From assembly GCA_900554545.1 (NCBI GenBank), contig USHW01000004.1:23317-87316 (forward strand): a DNA stretch of 64,000 nt, written 5' to 3'. Made by a program: the position numbers and the translations under genes. The notes below the pieces were generated by a model. It searched no databases. It saw nothing but the letters and a program-made list of their open reading frames with translations, and was not told where the DNA came from. This document shows positions 10,201 to 19,096 of the stretch, piece after piece (positions within the stretch are counted from its first letter, which is position 1; the number at the start of each line of letters is the position of its first letter). The stretch comes from an uncultured Prevotella sp. (GTDB taxonomy: Bacteria; Bacteroidota; Bacteroidia; Bacteroidales; Bacteroidaceae).

Positions 10201-10867
10201 TGAACGAATACACCGTCTGTTGGAACACCTTGACAACGGGTATGCCGCGGACATACTCCACCGCTTCGGTGTTCATCTGTTCGAGAAGGTTCATGTACTG
10301 GCGCATGAACTCGCGTCCGCGCGTGTTCATGGTGTATGCCATGATGCCCATAGCCGTGAAAACGGGCACGAGGCAGGCCAGCCCCAACCGCCAGTCGAAG
10401 GCCGCAATCAGCATGACGGCCAGCAGCGGCACGAGCGCCGTGCCTGCCATGTCGGGCAGTTGGTGGGCCAGGAAAGAGTGGGTTATGCTGGCGTTGTCGT
10501 CTATTATCTTGCGGATACGGCCTGTCGTGTTGCTGTCGAAGAAGCCCAGCGGCATGCCGACGATGCGCCGCATGGCGCTCTTGCGGATGTTGCTCTCAAC
10601 GCGGAACGCCGCTAAATGCGAGCACATCAGCGCACAGAAATACAGCACTACGCCGCCTACCGCCGTGCCTGCCGCCCACCACGCATAGCTTATAACCTGC
10701 GTCTGCGCCCCGATGTCGCCGCCGCTTAACAGTTCTCTCACTATCAGCCAGATGAACACGAACGGCGCGAGACCGGCCAGTCCGCCAAGTGCTGACAACA
10801 CAATCGCCACCGGCAGCAGCGCCTTGCGCCGCCCCATGTAGCCCTGAAGTTTGCTTAATGTTTTCAT
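7238..10867 (-). CDS. Fused full-length ABC exporter (TMD-NBD-TMD-NBD)
   Basis: A single 1209-residue polypeptide containing two complete type IV ABC exporter halves. Half 1: membrane domain about residues 18-300, Walker A GASGSGKTT (about 373), signature LSGGERQR, Walker B VIVLDEATAFAD, H-loop AHRLTSV. Linker about residues 585-650, polar and Ser/Thr-rich. Half 2: membrane domain, Walker A GPSGGGKST, LSGGERQR, Walker B VVLLDEATASLD, H-loop AHRMRTI. Both sites look catalytically intact. Homologues in Bacteroidota are more often two adjacent half-transporter genes, so this is probably a fusion. The substrate is unknown; a TetR gene just upstream on the same strand suggests export of a toxic or signalling compound. 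Confidence 0.93.
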   Translation of the reverse strand: MKTLSKLQGYMGRRKALLPVAIVLSALGGLAGLAPFVFIWLIVRELLSGGDIGAQTQVISYAWWAAGTAVGGVVLYFCALMCSHLAAFRVESNIRKSAMRRIVGMPLGFFDSNTTGRIRKIIDDNASITHSFLAHQLPDMAGTALVPLLAVMLIAAFDWRLGLACLVPVFTAMGIMAYTMNTRGREFMRQYMNLLEQMNTEAVEYVRGIPVVKVFQQTVYSFKNFYRTIMQYNHTATRYTRLWERPMTLYTVIINSFAYFLVPVAVILTGMGEGVGTVLVNLILFVLVTPVFSECVMKSMYIGQAFAQADEAVRRLDSLTDYPTLKETAEPVQPATYGITFSNVTFAYPGTDTDVLKNVTFTVQQGKRVALVGASGSGKTTIARLVPRFYDVDGGSVRIGGVDVRDISHKELMRTVSFVFQNPQLIKTTILENIVYGRPEATMEEVNRAVDMAQCREIIDRLPDGLDTVIGTEGTYLSGGERQRIALARAFLKDAPVIVLDEATAFADPENEHLMQAALRELTRGKTVITIAHRLTSVADADEILVIDNGRIAERGTHDTLLGMKGIYYNRWNEYCRAVNWTIEKHRQSAKDGKQASTSTAERAQETTSQTANSSAYTAKETSSFLRERSGWAFSFLRRRFALSEKGARDFCRGVAWTTVFDIVLMLPAVFVFVFLDDTLRPLLGGTPSTGHGLAYYALLALAFMAVMYAVGVFQYRSTYTSVYDESANRRISLAEKLRRLPLAFFGEKNLSDLTATIMDDCTDLEHTFSHSVPQLFASLASIALIAVGMAFYCWQLAAALFWVVPVAMGILLLSNRSMRRSNTVNYKNKRAVTEVIQEGLDTIQEIKSYGQESRYTAKLDLAVDYYERVMTRGELMLGVLVNGSQSILKLGLATVVIAGAGLVAAGTVDVFTFLVFLVIGSRVYSPINEVLNNIAALSYLKIRINRMNEMERMPVQEGADIRINGNYDICFDNVNFSYETGKKVLNDVSFTARQGEITALIGPSGGGKSTAAKLAARFWDVNSGRITLGGVDISTIDPEALLRNFSVVFQDVVLFNASVIDNIRIGRRDATDEEVLRVARLACCDEFVSKLPDGYHTVIGENGQTLSGGERQRISIARALLKDAPVVLLDEATASLDVENETLIQAGISELVKNKTVLIIAHRMRTIANADKILVLGNGKIIEQGTPGELKARGGYFARMLTLQGEKA

Positions 10868-10928
10868 TCTCTATCGTTTTTTTAAGTTAATATGGTTGCT
10901 TGTTCATTTTATAGATGCCGCATCGGTG

Positions 10929-10960
10929 TGCGGCATGACGGTTACCGAGTGCCTCGATTG
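10929..10960. repeat. Solo fragment of the 59-kb nested repeat
   Basis: The string ATGACGGTTACCGAGTGCCTC matches, with one difference, the right inner arm of the inverted repeat at 59390-59413. Only this end is present; the GTCGGAGCGCGG core is missing. It suggests that the element is or was dispersed. Confidence 0.6.
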
Positions 10961-11007
10961 TGGCTAAATGAGAACAGGCTCGCAGCTCTTTGGAAGCAGG
11001 TTGCCAA

Positions 11008-11041
11008 GCTCCCTCCCTTCGGGAGGGTTGGGGTGGGTCTG
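11008..11041. repeat. CCCTCCC-type element, single arm (S14)
   Basis: AGCTCCCTCCC TTC GGGAGGG followed by TTGGGGTGGGTCT. The first half is a small perfect hairpin (CCCTCCC/GGGAGGG). The same string, in either direction, occurs at 31.9-32.06, 54.5 and 63.24-63.38 kb. Confidence 0.7.
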
Positions 11042-11047
11042 CTTTTT

Positions 11048-11152
11048 AATTGAAAATGAAAAATTGAAAATGGATAATTATGATTGCTTTTAAGGTTGTC
11101 TGCCAGCAAAGCAAATCATAATTGTCAATTCTCCATTTTCCACTCTCAATTT
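11048..11152. repeat. AT-rich low-complexity hairpin (S2)
   Basis: Left arm about 11048-11085 (AATTGAAAATGAAAAATTG words then TAATTATGATT), right arm about 11114-11152 (AATCATAATTGTCAATTCTC words). The two arms pair along most of their length, with mismatches. The inner part (AATTATGATT) also occurs in the hairpin at 56.8 kb. Confidence 0.7.
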
Positions 11153-11240
11153 AAAAGACGGCAAATTAGAGTGTAAAAGGCCGTCTTTTACCTTCCAAAA
11201 GGCCACCTTTTGCAGGCCAAAAGACGGCCTTTTGCAACGC
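11153..11240. repeat. GGCC-type intergenic repeat array, locus R4
   Basis: Four units: a diverged AAAAGACGGCAAATT, AAAAGGCCGTCTTTT, AAAAGGCCACCTTTT and AAAAGACGGCCTTTTGCAACGC. The sequence that follows (CTGGTTTTCAG...) resembles the flank of locus R6 (CTGGTTGACAG...), so the element extends past the units. Confidence 0.7.
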
Positions 11241-11389
11241 ACTGGTTTTCAGATGGTTACGCAGCCGGTCAGAAACCGCTGTGCAGACGGCCTGAAACGG
11301 TGCGTTGATGGCGCTCCTGTTGACCTGTTGACCGGCGCCTGCGGTAAAAGCGAACATATCGGGATTTCATTCAAAAAAAAGGAGAGAGC

Positions 11390-12001
11390 TTATATTTTCA
11401 TAAGCTCTCTCCATCCTGAAACCTCTATCGTCATATATTCGCCGACCACACGCGGCACGTCGGCCGGCCCTATGTCGTGCGTTATTATCTCCTCTAACAG
11501 GCTGAATATCCATGCCGAATGCACCTGTATGGAGAAGTCTGAAATGTCCGTTTGCAGCTGGGGGTGCCGCCGTTTCATCTCCTCCAAGTACACCTTTACT
11601 GTTTCCGTGGCGTGCCGTGTGAAGTCAGCCTTGTAACCGGCGAGCGACGAGCCTCGCGCCTTCAGCAGCAGTATGGCGAGCAGGCGGCGGTGGCGGTTGA
11701 TGTAGTCGGTGTATTCGCGCACAAGAAAATCAAAGTAGCTGTCGCTGCACATGTTGAGTATGTCGTGCCCGGCGCGGCCGTGATGCTCGTCGAGCATGCG
11801 CTCAAGGCCGCGTGTGGCAGGCGCAACCACGCTGCTGAACAGCTCGTCCTTGCTCCTGAAATAGTTGTAGATGTTGCTCAACCCCACGCCCGACCGTGCC
11901 GCTACGGCACGCATCGACACGCCGAGGTAGCCTTTCTCGAAGAACAGCTCCTCGGCTGCGCGCAGCAAGTCTTGCCTTATGTAGTCCTTTGGTGTCTGCA
12001 T
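11390..12001 (-). CDS. TetR/AcrR family transcriptional regulator
   Basis: Probable repressor of the downstream ABC exporter on the same strand. The N-terminal HTH is typical: LLRAAEELFFEKGYLGVSMR, then a VGLSNIYNYFRSKDEL recognition region (about residues 12-54). The C-terminal ligand/dimer domain is not diagnostic. I chose the ATG at 12001, giving 203 residues, rather than the upstream one at 12055. An exact -7 box (TAATTTTG, 12025-12032) lies between the two, and the extra N-terminal residues do not resemble the family. The exporter is 522 bp downstream, so the link is by proximity only. Confidence 0.88.
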   Translation of the reverse strand: MQTPKDYIRQDLLRAAEELFFEKGYLGVSMRAVAARSGVGLSNIYNYFRSKDELFSSVVAPATRGLERMLDEHHGRAGHDILNMCSDSYFDFLVREYTDYINRHRRLLAILLLKARGSSLAGYKADFTRHATETVKVYLEEMKRRHPQLQTDISDFSIQVHSAWIFSLLEEIITHDIGPADVPRVVGEYMTIEVSGWRELMKI

Positions 12002-12024
12002 TCCGTACAGCGTTATGACATCTG

Positions 12025-12032
12025 CAAAATTA
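12025..12032 (-). promoter_or_regulatory. -7 box of the tetR gene
   Basis: TAATTTTG on the minus strand, 24 bp upstream of the ATG at 12001. It fixes the start choice because transcription would begin downstream of the longer candidate start. Confidence 0.6.
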
Positions 12033-12206
12033 CGGAAACGCGCCGTTACGGACAATACCCAATAGTTGTGATTTTGTCAGGGGCGGCAGCATGCCCCCGG
12101 ATGCGGCAGGAAGCATTTTGCAGGGTATTGTAAACTATTTTGTTCTTATTCTTGAAAAAGCACAAAAAAGGCATTCCGTTTTTATTCCAAACATGTGCCG
12201 GACGTG

Positions 12207-12214
12207 TATTTTTG
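12207..12214 (+). promoter_or_regulatory. -7 box of the secreted-protein gene at 12245
   Basis: TATTTTTG, an exact TAnnTTTG match, 30 bp upstream of the ATG. No clear -33 TTTG at the expected spacing. Confidence 0.55.
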
Positions 12215-12244
12215 CAGTCGAACTTAACCTAAAAACGTGAGACC

Positions 12245-14701
12245 ATGAAAAGAATTACATTACCAAGAGCGCTCATGCTGATGGCATTCCTTGTTGTGTC
12301 ATTGGGCATTACCGCGCAGCACGCGGCCAAGCGTGCGCCTCAAGGCAGTCCTATGAGAACGATGAAGCAGGCTGCTGAGTTGTTTGAACAGCAGAGGAGA
12401 AACTGCAAGGACATAATAACGGCAAAGAAACTGGCCGAAATGAAGGCCACGCAGAAGGCCGAAGAGACAGGCGACTGGGAGACGCTGATTAACGAGGACT
12501 TCTCTCTCATGACAGCCGGAACAGAGGATGTGCCCGACGGGACGATGATGCCGGGCGAGACGTTCGGTCTCCTTCCCGACGAGCTTTTCCACACTCCGGA
12601 TTGGTACGGAATAGGTGTCTACCAGGCAGGAGGCAACGTTGCGCTCAATTATCCGGGCTTCGGCGGCGTGCTCAACAGTCCTATGATGAACATGGAGGGC
12701 AGCATACGCATCAAGATGCGCGTGAAGTCGATAGACAAGACACGCCTCTTCTTCGTTCAGCTGGCCGCCGGAGGCTATGATTGGCCTTTCGACCCTACCG
12801 GCACAGGGCAGATGAACATGTACCAGTTTACGCCTGAAGAGGGGTGGCAGGACATAGAACTGAACATCATCAACCCTTACACGGGCGACGACTGCTTCGT
12901 ACAAATCAACGCCGGAACGTATAACAACGGCGGACTTGTCATCGATTACCTCACCGTAGAGCGTGACAAGGACTACGTGGCAACGCCCATCGACCTCAGC
13001 GCGTCAGCTTTTAAGGAAGACGGATTTACCGCAAGCTGGGGCAAACCCTACGGAGCCGAAAGCTATCTCGTGACCTTGTATGAGAAGAAAATTGTTGGAA
13101 CAGACAACTTCACAAGTGAAGAAACGTTTGAGAACGCCTCTGTTGAAGGCGGTACAGTTACCGGCCTGTCACAAGGATGGACGGCAAGCGTAAGCGGAAC
13201 AGCCGACGGACAATATTTCACCGATACAGATACGCCTGACGGCAACAAAGCCCTGCTCTTTGCAAGCGACAATGACGTGCTTGAGTTTGATGCCGACGGA
13301 AGCGAAATCCTCGGGCTTACATTGACAATGAAGACCCTCGCAAGCAGTGAAAACTCAGACGTTACGGTCTACTTTGAACTCTTCGATGGAACAGGTTGGC
13401 ATACCTATTCAACCGGGCTTGGCTTCATTCCTACCGACGAATGGCTTGTTATGGACCTGACAAAGGTTCTCGATGGCTTTACACCCGGCATGTACACGAA
13501 GTTCAGGTTGAGATTCAGCGGTATAGGCTACGCCCTTGGGAATGGTTTGTCAGACATTTCCGAAGTCATCGCCGCCGACGTGGTGTCATGCACAACGTCG
13601 CCGCTCACCGAGACGACACTGGTTGCAGAAGACATGCCTGCCGACAATACGAGCATGACTTTCACCGAGCTTGACATGAACAACGTCTACTCTTTCACCG
13701 TGAAAAGCACAAGGGCCGACGGCAAGACGTCAGAAGCCAGCCAGCTGTTCTACGCTTACGGCGTGGCCGCTCCGCAGGTAAAGGAGGCTACCGACATAGA
13801 CAAGCGCGGAGCATACACCGCCAACTGGGCACCGGCAACCAACGCCACGGGCTACCAGCTGTACAGTTACGAAGTTTACACTGTGCCTGAAGACGCCGAG
13901 GCGTACACCGTTTTCGAGGAGAACTTCAACAAGTCAACCGAAGGAACGCTGCAAAGCCCAATATATCTTGAGAACTACGACCATACATACCTTGACGACT
14001 ACACCGACAACAAGGGATGGTCAAGCTACGGCACGATGGTATGCAACGGTATGGTAGGCTGCATGGAGAACTATTACGGAATACTTGACATCATCTCGCC
14101 TGAACTCAGCGTAGGCCACGGCGACGGCACATTCGAGGTCACAGTTGAGTTCACCACGCTTACAGACGGCACCACCCTGATAGTGCAGAACGGCAACCTT
14201 GACTACCAAAGCGTAACGGCGGAGAAGGCAGGGGCGCACACCGCCACGCTGAAATTCGCCAACGGGACGAACCAGACACAGCTTATGTTCTATACATTGG
14301 AGGGCACTGCGTTCCTGCTCGACCGCGTAACGGTTAAGCAGGACGTAAAAGCCGGCGACGAAATCTTCTCACTGCAGGGCTTGTATGACGTGACCGATGG
14401 CGGAACTTCGGCACGCGTAAGCGGCCTCCAGGCAAAGTCGGGCTACAAGTTTGGCTACAACGTAATGTCAATATATGACCGTTACGGCACCCTCTACACG
14501 TCAGACCGCTCTGAAACGCAGTATGTTGACCTCGTAACGTCAGGCATCGACAACGTGGAAACAGGCGATGAAGAGGCGCAGCAGCCGTCAGCTGTCTACG
14601 ACTTGTCAGGACGCAGGGTGAGCGACACCTCCGCACGGGGCGTGTATATCATCAAGCAAGGTAATAAAGCACATAAAGTAATAAGAGGACAAGGCAGGTA
14701 A
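12245..14701 (+). CDS. Large secreted protein, FN3-like modules, T9SS-like C-terminal tail
   Basis: 818 residues with a signal peptide ending near LGITAQ (residue 25). Visible parts: a jelly-roll-like segment beginning INEDFS (about residues 84-240); an FN3-like module (residues 250-280, ASAFKEDGFTASWGKPYG) with a choice-of-anchor-like insertion; a second FN3-like start (VKEATDIDKRGAYTANW, about 515); another beta-sandwich beginning EENFNKSTEG (about 557); and a C-terminal tail AVYDLSGRRV...GVYIIKQG typical of type IX secretion/por sorting domains. No catalytic motif is seen. It is followed after 82 bp by a second secreted protein of similar style, so they are likely co-expressed. Role: cell-surface or secreted adhesin/protease-like protein of unknown activity. 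Confidence 0.82.
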   Translation: MKRITLPRALMLMAFLVVSLGITAQHAAKRAPQGSPMRTMKQAAELFEQQRRNCKDIITAKKLAEMKATQKAEETGDWETLINEDFSLMTAGTEDVPDGTMMPGETFGLLPDELFHTPDWYGIGVYQAGGNVALNYPGFGGVLNSPMMNMEGSIRIKMRVKSIDKTRLFFVQLAAGGYDWPFDPTGTGQMNMYQFTPEEGWQDIELNIINPYTGDDCFVQINAGTYNNGGLVIDYLTVERDKDYVATPIDLSASAFKEDGFTASWGKPYGAESYLVTLYEKKIVGTDNFTSEETFENASVEGGTVTGLSQGWTASVSGTADGQYFTDTDTPDGNKALLFASDNDVLEFDADGSEILGLTLTMKTLASSENSDVTVYFELFDGTGWHTYSTGLGFIPTDEWLVMDLTKVLDGFTPGMYTKFRLRFSGIGYALGNGLSDISEVIAADVVSCTTSPLTETTLVAEDMPADNTSMTFTELDMNNVYSFTVKSTRADGKTSEASQLFYAYGVAAPQVKEATDIDKRGAYTANWAPATNATGYQLYSYEVYTVPEDAEAYTVFEENFNKSTEGTLQSPIYLENYDHTYLDDYTDNKGWSSYGTMVCNGMVGCMENYYGILDIISPELSVGHGDGTFEVTVEFTTLTDGTTLIVQNGNLDYQSVTAEKAGAHTATLKFANGTNQTQLMFYTLEGTAFLLDRVTVKQDVKAGDEIFSLQGLYDVTDGGTSARVSGLQAKSGYKFGYNVMSIYDRYGTLYTSDRSETQYVDLVTSGIDNVETGDEEAQQPSAVYDLSGRRVSDTSARGVYIIKQGNKAHKVIRGQGR

Positions 14702-14783
14702 CAGCTTCTATGCTTGGGGCAGACGGGCGGCAGAGGCCGTCACGCCTGCCCTTGACATTTAATCAATCATTAACAGAAAAACC

Positions 14784-16562
14784 ATGAAACGTACATATAC
14801 AATGTTGCTCGGAGCGTTGTGCTGGCTGTCAACGGGAATGGCGGCGCAGGCCGCAGCCGACGGCGCACGCTACGATTTCACCAACGGCATACCGGCCGAC
14901 TTCACCCTGATTGACGCCGACGGCAACACGCCTTCGGCCGACATAGCCCCTTACGGCTTCAGTGTTGGCACGCCGTGGGTGGCCTATTACGTGGAAAGCG
15001 AGCAGAACCATGTGGCCGCAAGCACGTCGTGGTATGCCCAAAGCGGCACTTCTGACGACTGGATGATACTGCCGGCGGTGAGTGTGGAGACTGCCGACGC
15101 CGTTGTGGCATGGCGCGCACGGGCCACCGACGCAAACTTCAGTGACGGCTATGCGGTGTATATAAGCGAGGGCGGAGACGCCATCGAGGACTTTGACAAG
15201 GCTCATCCGCTGTTCACAACAGCGGCGGAAAGCGCCGAATGGACTTACCACAGCATAAGCCTTGACGGATATGTGGGCAAGACGGTGCGCATAGCCTTCG
15301 TGAACAACAGCACCGACTGCAGCCTGTTATACATCGACGACGTGTTCGTAGGCACGCCGCAGCCGGCCCGTGTCATCTCCGGCATGAGGCCGATAGTGAA
15401 GCCGACTGACGAGATAATAGTGCAAGGCACGGTGACTACAGACATGGCCGAGCCTGTAAAAGGTTTTACCGTGGGCTACGAATGAGACGGCAAGACCGGC
15501 CAGGTTGAGTTCAACGACACGGAACTCGTGCCCGGCGAGAGCGTACCGTTCAGCATAAGCACAGGCAGCTACATTGAAGAAGGCGGCTCGGCGACATTCA
15601 CTATATGGGCGGAAGCCGGCGGCAGGCGCAGCCAGACGGAAGCGACAGTCACGTCGCGCGTGAACAAGGTCGTGGCCGAAGAGCTTACAGGCTCGTGGTG
15701 CGGATGGTGCGTGCGCGGCATTGTCGCGCTTGAAGAGACGAAGAAGGCACACCCCGAGCAGTTCATCGCCATAGCTGTGCACGGCAATGACTTCCTTGAA
15801 AGCCCCGAATATACCGATTACATAGCTGGCTTGATAGGAAGCTCGGGGTATCCAAATTCAGTCGTCAACCGCGACAGGAATACCGCAGGCGACCCTGAAT
15901 ACATACCAGCGCGCTTCGAGCAGAAGGCCAGTGCGCCGATTGAGGGCTATGTAACGCTGGAGACGGGCGGTGAGGACGGCCTGTATGAAGCCACGGCCAA
16001 GGTGGCTCTTAACAGCAACGGACTGGACGGACGCTACCGTATGGCCTACGCCATAGTTGAGAACGACGTCTATGAGGAGGGCAACTCCAACTACGTACAG
16101 CATAACAGCTATGCCGGAGGCGCGAACGGCGAGATGGGCGGATATGAGGACTTGCCCGAATACGTGCCCGATTTCCACTTTCAGGATGTGGCGCGCGGCA
16201 CCATCGGCGACCCTTCGGGCATAGAAGGCAGCCAGCCTTTGCGCATGGACGCAGGCCGGGAATATGTGACAACTGAAAGCTTCACGCTGCCCGAGACGGT
16301 TCTGAACGTTGACAATGTGTACATCGTGGCCATGCTCATAGACACGCGCAGTAGCGGAATTGTGAATGCCGATATGGCGAAACTGACGGCCGACGACCCT
16401 GCGGGAATAGCCGGCCCCGGCGTCAATACGGAGCCTGAGCGCGTAGAGATATACACCGTTGACGGGCGGCGCGTGGCGGAAGGCAGTCTGGTTCCGGGCA
16501 TATACATAAGGCGGACGGTGAGCGGCGGCAAGGCCACGACGGAGAAATTCATAGCAAAATGA
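14784..16562 (+). pseudogene. Omp28-like secreted thioredoxin-fold protein interrupted by in-frame TGA
   Basis: One 592-codon frame runs from the ATG at 14784 to the TGA stop at 16560-16562 but contains a TGA at 15483-15485. Part 1 (14784-15485, 233 residues): signal peptide (MKRTYTMLLGALCWLSTGMAAQA) and a cleaved-adhesin/choice-of-anchor J jelly roll (SWYAQSGTSDDWMILPAVSV). Part 2 (in frame through 16562): completes a beta domain, then an Omp28/thioredoxin-like region with a WCGWC redox motif (about 15698-15712) and a T9SS-like tail (VEIYTVDGRRV). Homologous architecture spans the stop (GFTVGYE, stop, DGKTGQVEFN), so this is a nonsense mutation, a sequencing error, or readthrough. If real, only the first part would be made; the second lacks a signal peptide. 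Confidence 0.8.
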
Positions 16563-16600
16563 CACAAAACTAAGCTGTGGCTGCCATAAATAAACAAGCG

Positions 16601-16637
16601 GAAAGCGGTGTGCTGGCATTGGCTGCACACCGCTTTC
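16601..16637 (+). terminator. Rho-independent-like hairpin after the Omp28-like gene
   Basis: Perfect 13-bp stem (GAAAGCGGTGTGC, 16601-16613, with 16625-16637) and an 11-nt loop, 39 bp past the stop codon. There is no strong U-tract after it. Confidence 0.65.
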
Positions 16638-16705
16638 AATCTGTAAGCACACCGTTTGCGCCGCCTTTGCACGCCGAACGGAAAACGCCTTGTAACAAAG
16701 GGGGT

Positions 16706-16813
16706 TGCAAAAGGTGGCTTTCCGCCGTGTAAAAGGTGGCTTTTTGAGTTGTAAAAGGTGGCCTTTTGCATTGTCAAAGGCCGTCTTTTGTCTTGCGTTT
16801 GACGGCCTTTTTA
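16706..16813. repeat. GGCC-type intergenic repeat array, locus R5
   Basis: Five units, the first three in direct order: AAAAGGTGGCTTTCC, AAAAGGTGGCTTTTT, AAAAGGTGGCCTTTTG, then AAAGGCCGTCTTTTG and GACGGCCTTTTTAT. The last two pair as a hairpin that ends in a T-run. This locus shows tandem direct repetition rather than the usual alternation. Confidence 0.7.
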
Positions 16814-17034
16814 TATTTTCATGCGCGCCTTTCAATCCGTAACTGTGTAACTGCTTGGCAGTCAAATGCCTGCTGCCTGTTCCTGTGTTGTTGCGCCGGT
16901 GTATGCTTGCAATATTCAGGCATGCGCCGGGCGGCGGACTCCGAACTTCTGTAAATATATGGCATGCAGCACCGGCAAGACGAACGTAAAACGGTAAAAA
17001 TGTTCGTTTTACGCAAAAAAACATTAATTTTGCA

Positions 17035-18749
17035 GTGTACATAATGGCTGCAAACGATATGTCATCAACTAAGAAAATAATCATTCTTTTGGCCGTGGTG
17101 CTTGCGGCCACGTTCTTTTACGCATACGGAAAGGCTGATTACGACAACATTGTCAACGAATACAAAGGGACGTCGGCAAGCGAGCTGAAAAGGAAAGGCG
17201 ACCGGTTCTTGAAAGAAGGGCTTGCCGACAGCGCACTGACATTCTATACCCTGACGGCCAACAAGTACCGCAGCGGCATGGACGGGGAAGACATTGAGCT
17301 GTGTTCGGGCGCGCTCAACAATGCCGGTTACATTTACATGCTCGACTACTACAACTATCCGCAGGCCTACATCTGCCTGCTCAAGGCTCTTGACTTGGCC
17401 GAAGAGGCCGGCTGCAAGGGCGTTGAAGCGTGCGCCTACCTCAACATCGGCAACATATATGCGATTTATGACGACTGCGAGGCTGCCCTGAAATACTACA
17501 AGAAGTCGTTTTACGCCGCCATAGAGGCCAAGGATTACAAGAACCTTCTTACCGTATTCGCCAACATGATGGTGACGGCCATGCAGGAAAACCGCGTCGG
17601 CGACGTGGCGGAGGAGAACGCCGTGTTCAGCCGTCTGGACATTCCGCAGATGCCGATGCTGACCTACGCGCGAGAGATAAGCCGTGCAGCAGGAGCCATG
17701 ACGGCAGGAGACGCAACCTATGCGATAAGCTGCCTGCGCAAGGCTATTGCGTCGGTGGACACCGACCTTACGCCTGAACGCTTTAAATTGATAACCCAGC
17801 TGCTCGTAGCAATCATACTTGACGGGCAGGGACACACGCGCCAGGCCATATCGGAACTTGTCGACGCCGAAGGCAAATCAGGCAAGGAAGCCTTGGACAT
17901 ACAGGAACAGGCAGCGCGCCTGATAGTCGGGATGTACAGGAAGATACACCGGGCTGACTCCGTGATGATATGGCAGGAACGGCAGCTGGGCTGAAAGATT
18001 CCATCTTCAGCAACCAGCAGTACAGCCGCATACGCGACCTTGACACGTCGTTTGAAATCAGCAAGATAGACACAAGGCTGAAACAAAGCGAAAGCAGGCG
18101 GCGCACAACGGCGGTGGCACTGGCCGTAACGGTGGGCTTCACGGCCGTAGTGCTGGTGCTCGCGGTGCTGATTTTACAGAAGAACAGGCGCCTCAACCGG
18201 CAGAACCACGACCTTTACCGGCGCAATACGGAAGTGACGAGGCTCAACGAGAACGAGAGCCGCATGAGGACAGCATACGAACGGCGCATAGCCGAATGTG
18301 AAGACAAGCTGGCGCAGCTCGCGCAAAAGGAGGAGGAAACACAGCCGCAGCGCAAGCAGCGCACAAGCGGCATGGACGAAGAGACCGGGCAAAGGCTGCT
18401 GGAGAAAATCGGAAGGGTGACCAATGACATATCGGAAATATCTAAAAATGAATTCTCCATTGACCGGCTTGCCAAGCTGGTAGGCTCGAATTCGCACTAT
18501 GTGTCGAAGGTAATCAACGATTATTACGGCAAGAACTTTGCGACTCTGCTGGGCGAAGCACGTGTGGCCCATGCCTGTAAGATGCTGTGCGACATGGGCA
18601 CTTACGGCAACATGACCATTGAGACCATAGCGCAGGAACTGGGCTTCAAGTCGCGTAGCAACTTCGTAACAGTGTTCAAGAAAATCACCGGGCTTACTCC
18701 GTCGGAGTATAGGAAAATCAACCGGGAGGTGGAAGGCATCAAGGCTTAG
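17035..18749 (+). pseudogene. TPR-transmembrane-AraC hybrid regulator, split by a frameshift
   Basis: Part 1 (17035-17994, 319 residues): N-terminal membrane anchor or signal (IIILLAVVLAATFFYAYG) followed by TPR-like helices (for example NNAGYIYMLDYYNYPQAYICLLKALDLAEEA, cut here for length). Part 2 (ORF 17970-18749): a transmembrane helix (VALAVTVGFTAVVLVLAVLIL), a coiled coil, and a C-terminal AraC HTH (FSIDRLAKLVGSNSHYVSKV ... GLTPSEYRKI). This three-part layout is a known Bacteroidales one-protein sensor-regulator. The frames differ by one base near 17985-17994: part 1 ends QLG-stop while the other frame continues LKDSIFSNQQYSRIR. Without repair, the sensor would be uncoupled from its DNA-binding domain. 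Target genes cannot be inferred. Confidence 0.82.
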
Positions 18750-18778
18750 GCCATACGTAGGCCGGCGTTTTTCCAATT

Positions 18779-18861
18779 GACCGTCTTTCACATTCCAAAA
18801 GGCCGTCTTTTGCACGCTGATATGCCATCTTTTGCCGCATAAAAGACGGCCTTTTGCAACA
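18779..18861. repeat. GGCC-type intergenic repeat array, locus R6
   Basis: Four units: GACCGTCTTTC, AAAAGGCCGTCTTTTGCA, a diverged ATATGCCATCTTTTGC, and AAAAGACGGCCTTTTGCAAC. The diverged third unit carries the same ATATGCCATCTTTT word as the 5.56-kb palindrome. Confidence 0.7.
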
Positions 18862-19096
18862 CGCTGGTTGACAGGTTGTTACACGGCCTGCCGAAATCCG
18901 CAGGGCTGGAGTACTGAAACGGCACGCAGGGACGGCCATTATAGAAGAATACTTCTTTTACTGAGCGCAACAGTCAGTACCTTATGTTAGTCCTTTTATA
19001 TGGGCTGTGATTGTTTTTAAGCATGGCTCTTGTGCAGCCTTAAGCAGTAAATACATGCAGATTATGCTGCAAATATTTGGCCGTTAGACATATATT

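Larger units (their letters stand above)
10868..11389. other. 522-bp spacer stacked with four kinds of repeat element
   Basis: Between the ABC exporter start and the TetR stop, with no gene. In order it holds a fragment of the 59-kb nested repeat (10929-10960), a one-armed CCCTCCC element (11008-11041), an AT-rich hairpin (11048-11152) and a GGCC array (11153-11240). The remaining ~150 bp has no recognised structure. No Bacteroidetes promoter was picked out for the exporter. Confidence 0.6.
16563..17034. other. 472-bp spacer: terminator, GGCC array and promoter
   Basis: Contains the 16601-16637 hairpin, the R5 array, and the promoter of the TPR/AraC regulator (-7 box TAATTTTG at 17025-17032). 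Just upstream of that box a 9-bp inverted repeat CGTAAAACG (16985-16993) / CGTTTTACG (17005-17013) could be an operator. No gene is seen. Confidence 0.6.

Noticed and set aside
16706..16813. CRISPR array from the GGCC repeats
   Set aside because: Units are ~21 bp, palindromic and directly adjacent, without unique spacers, and no cas genes are present.
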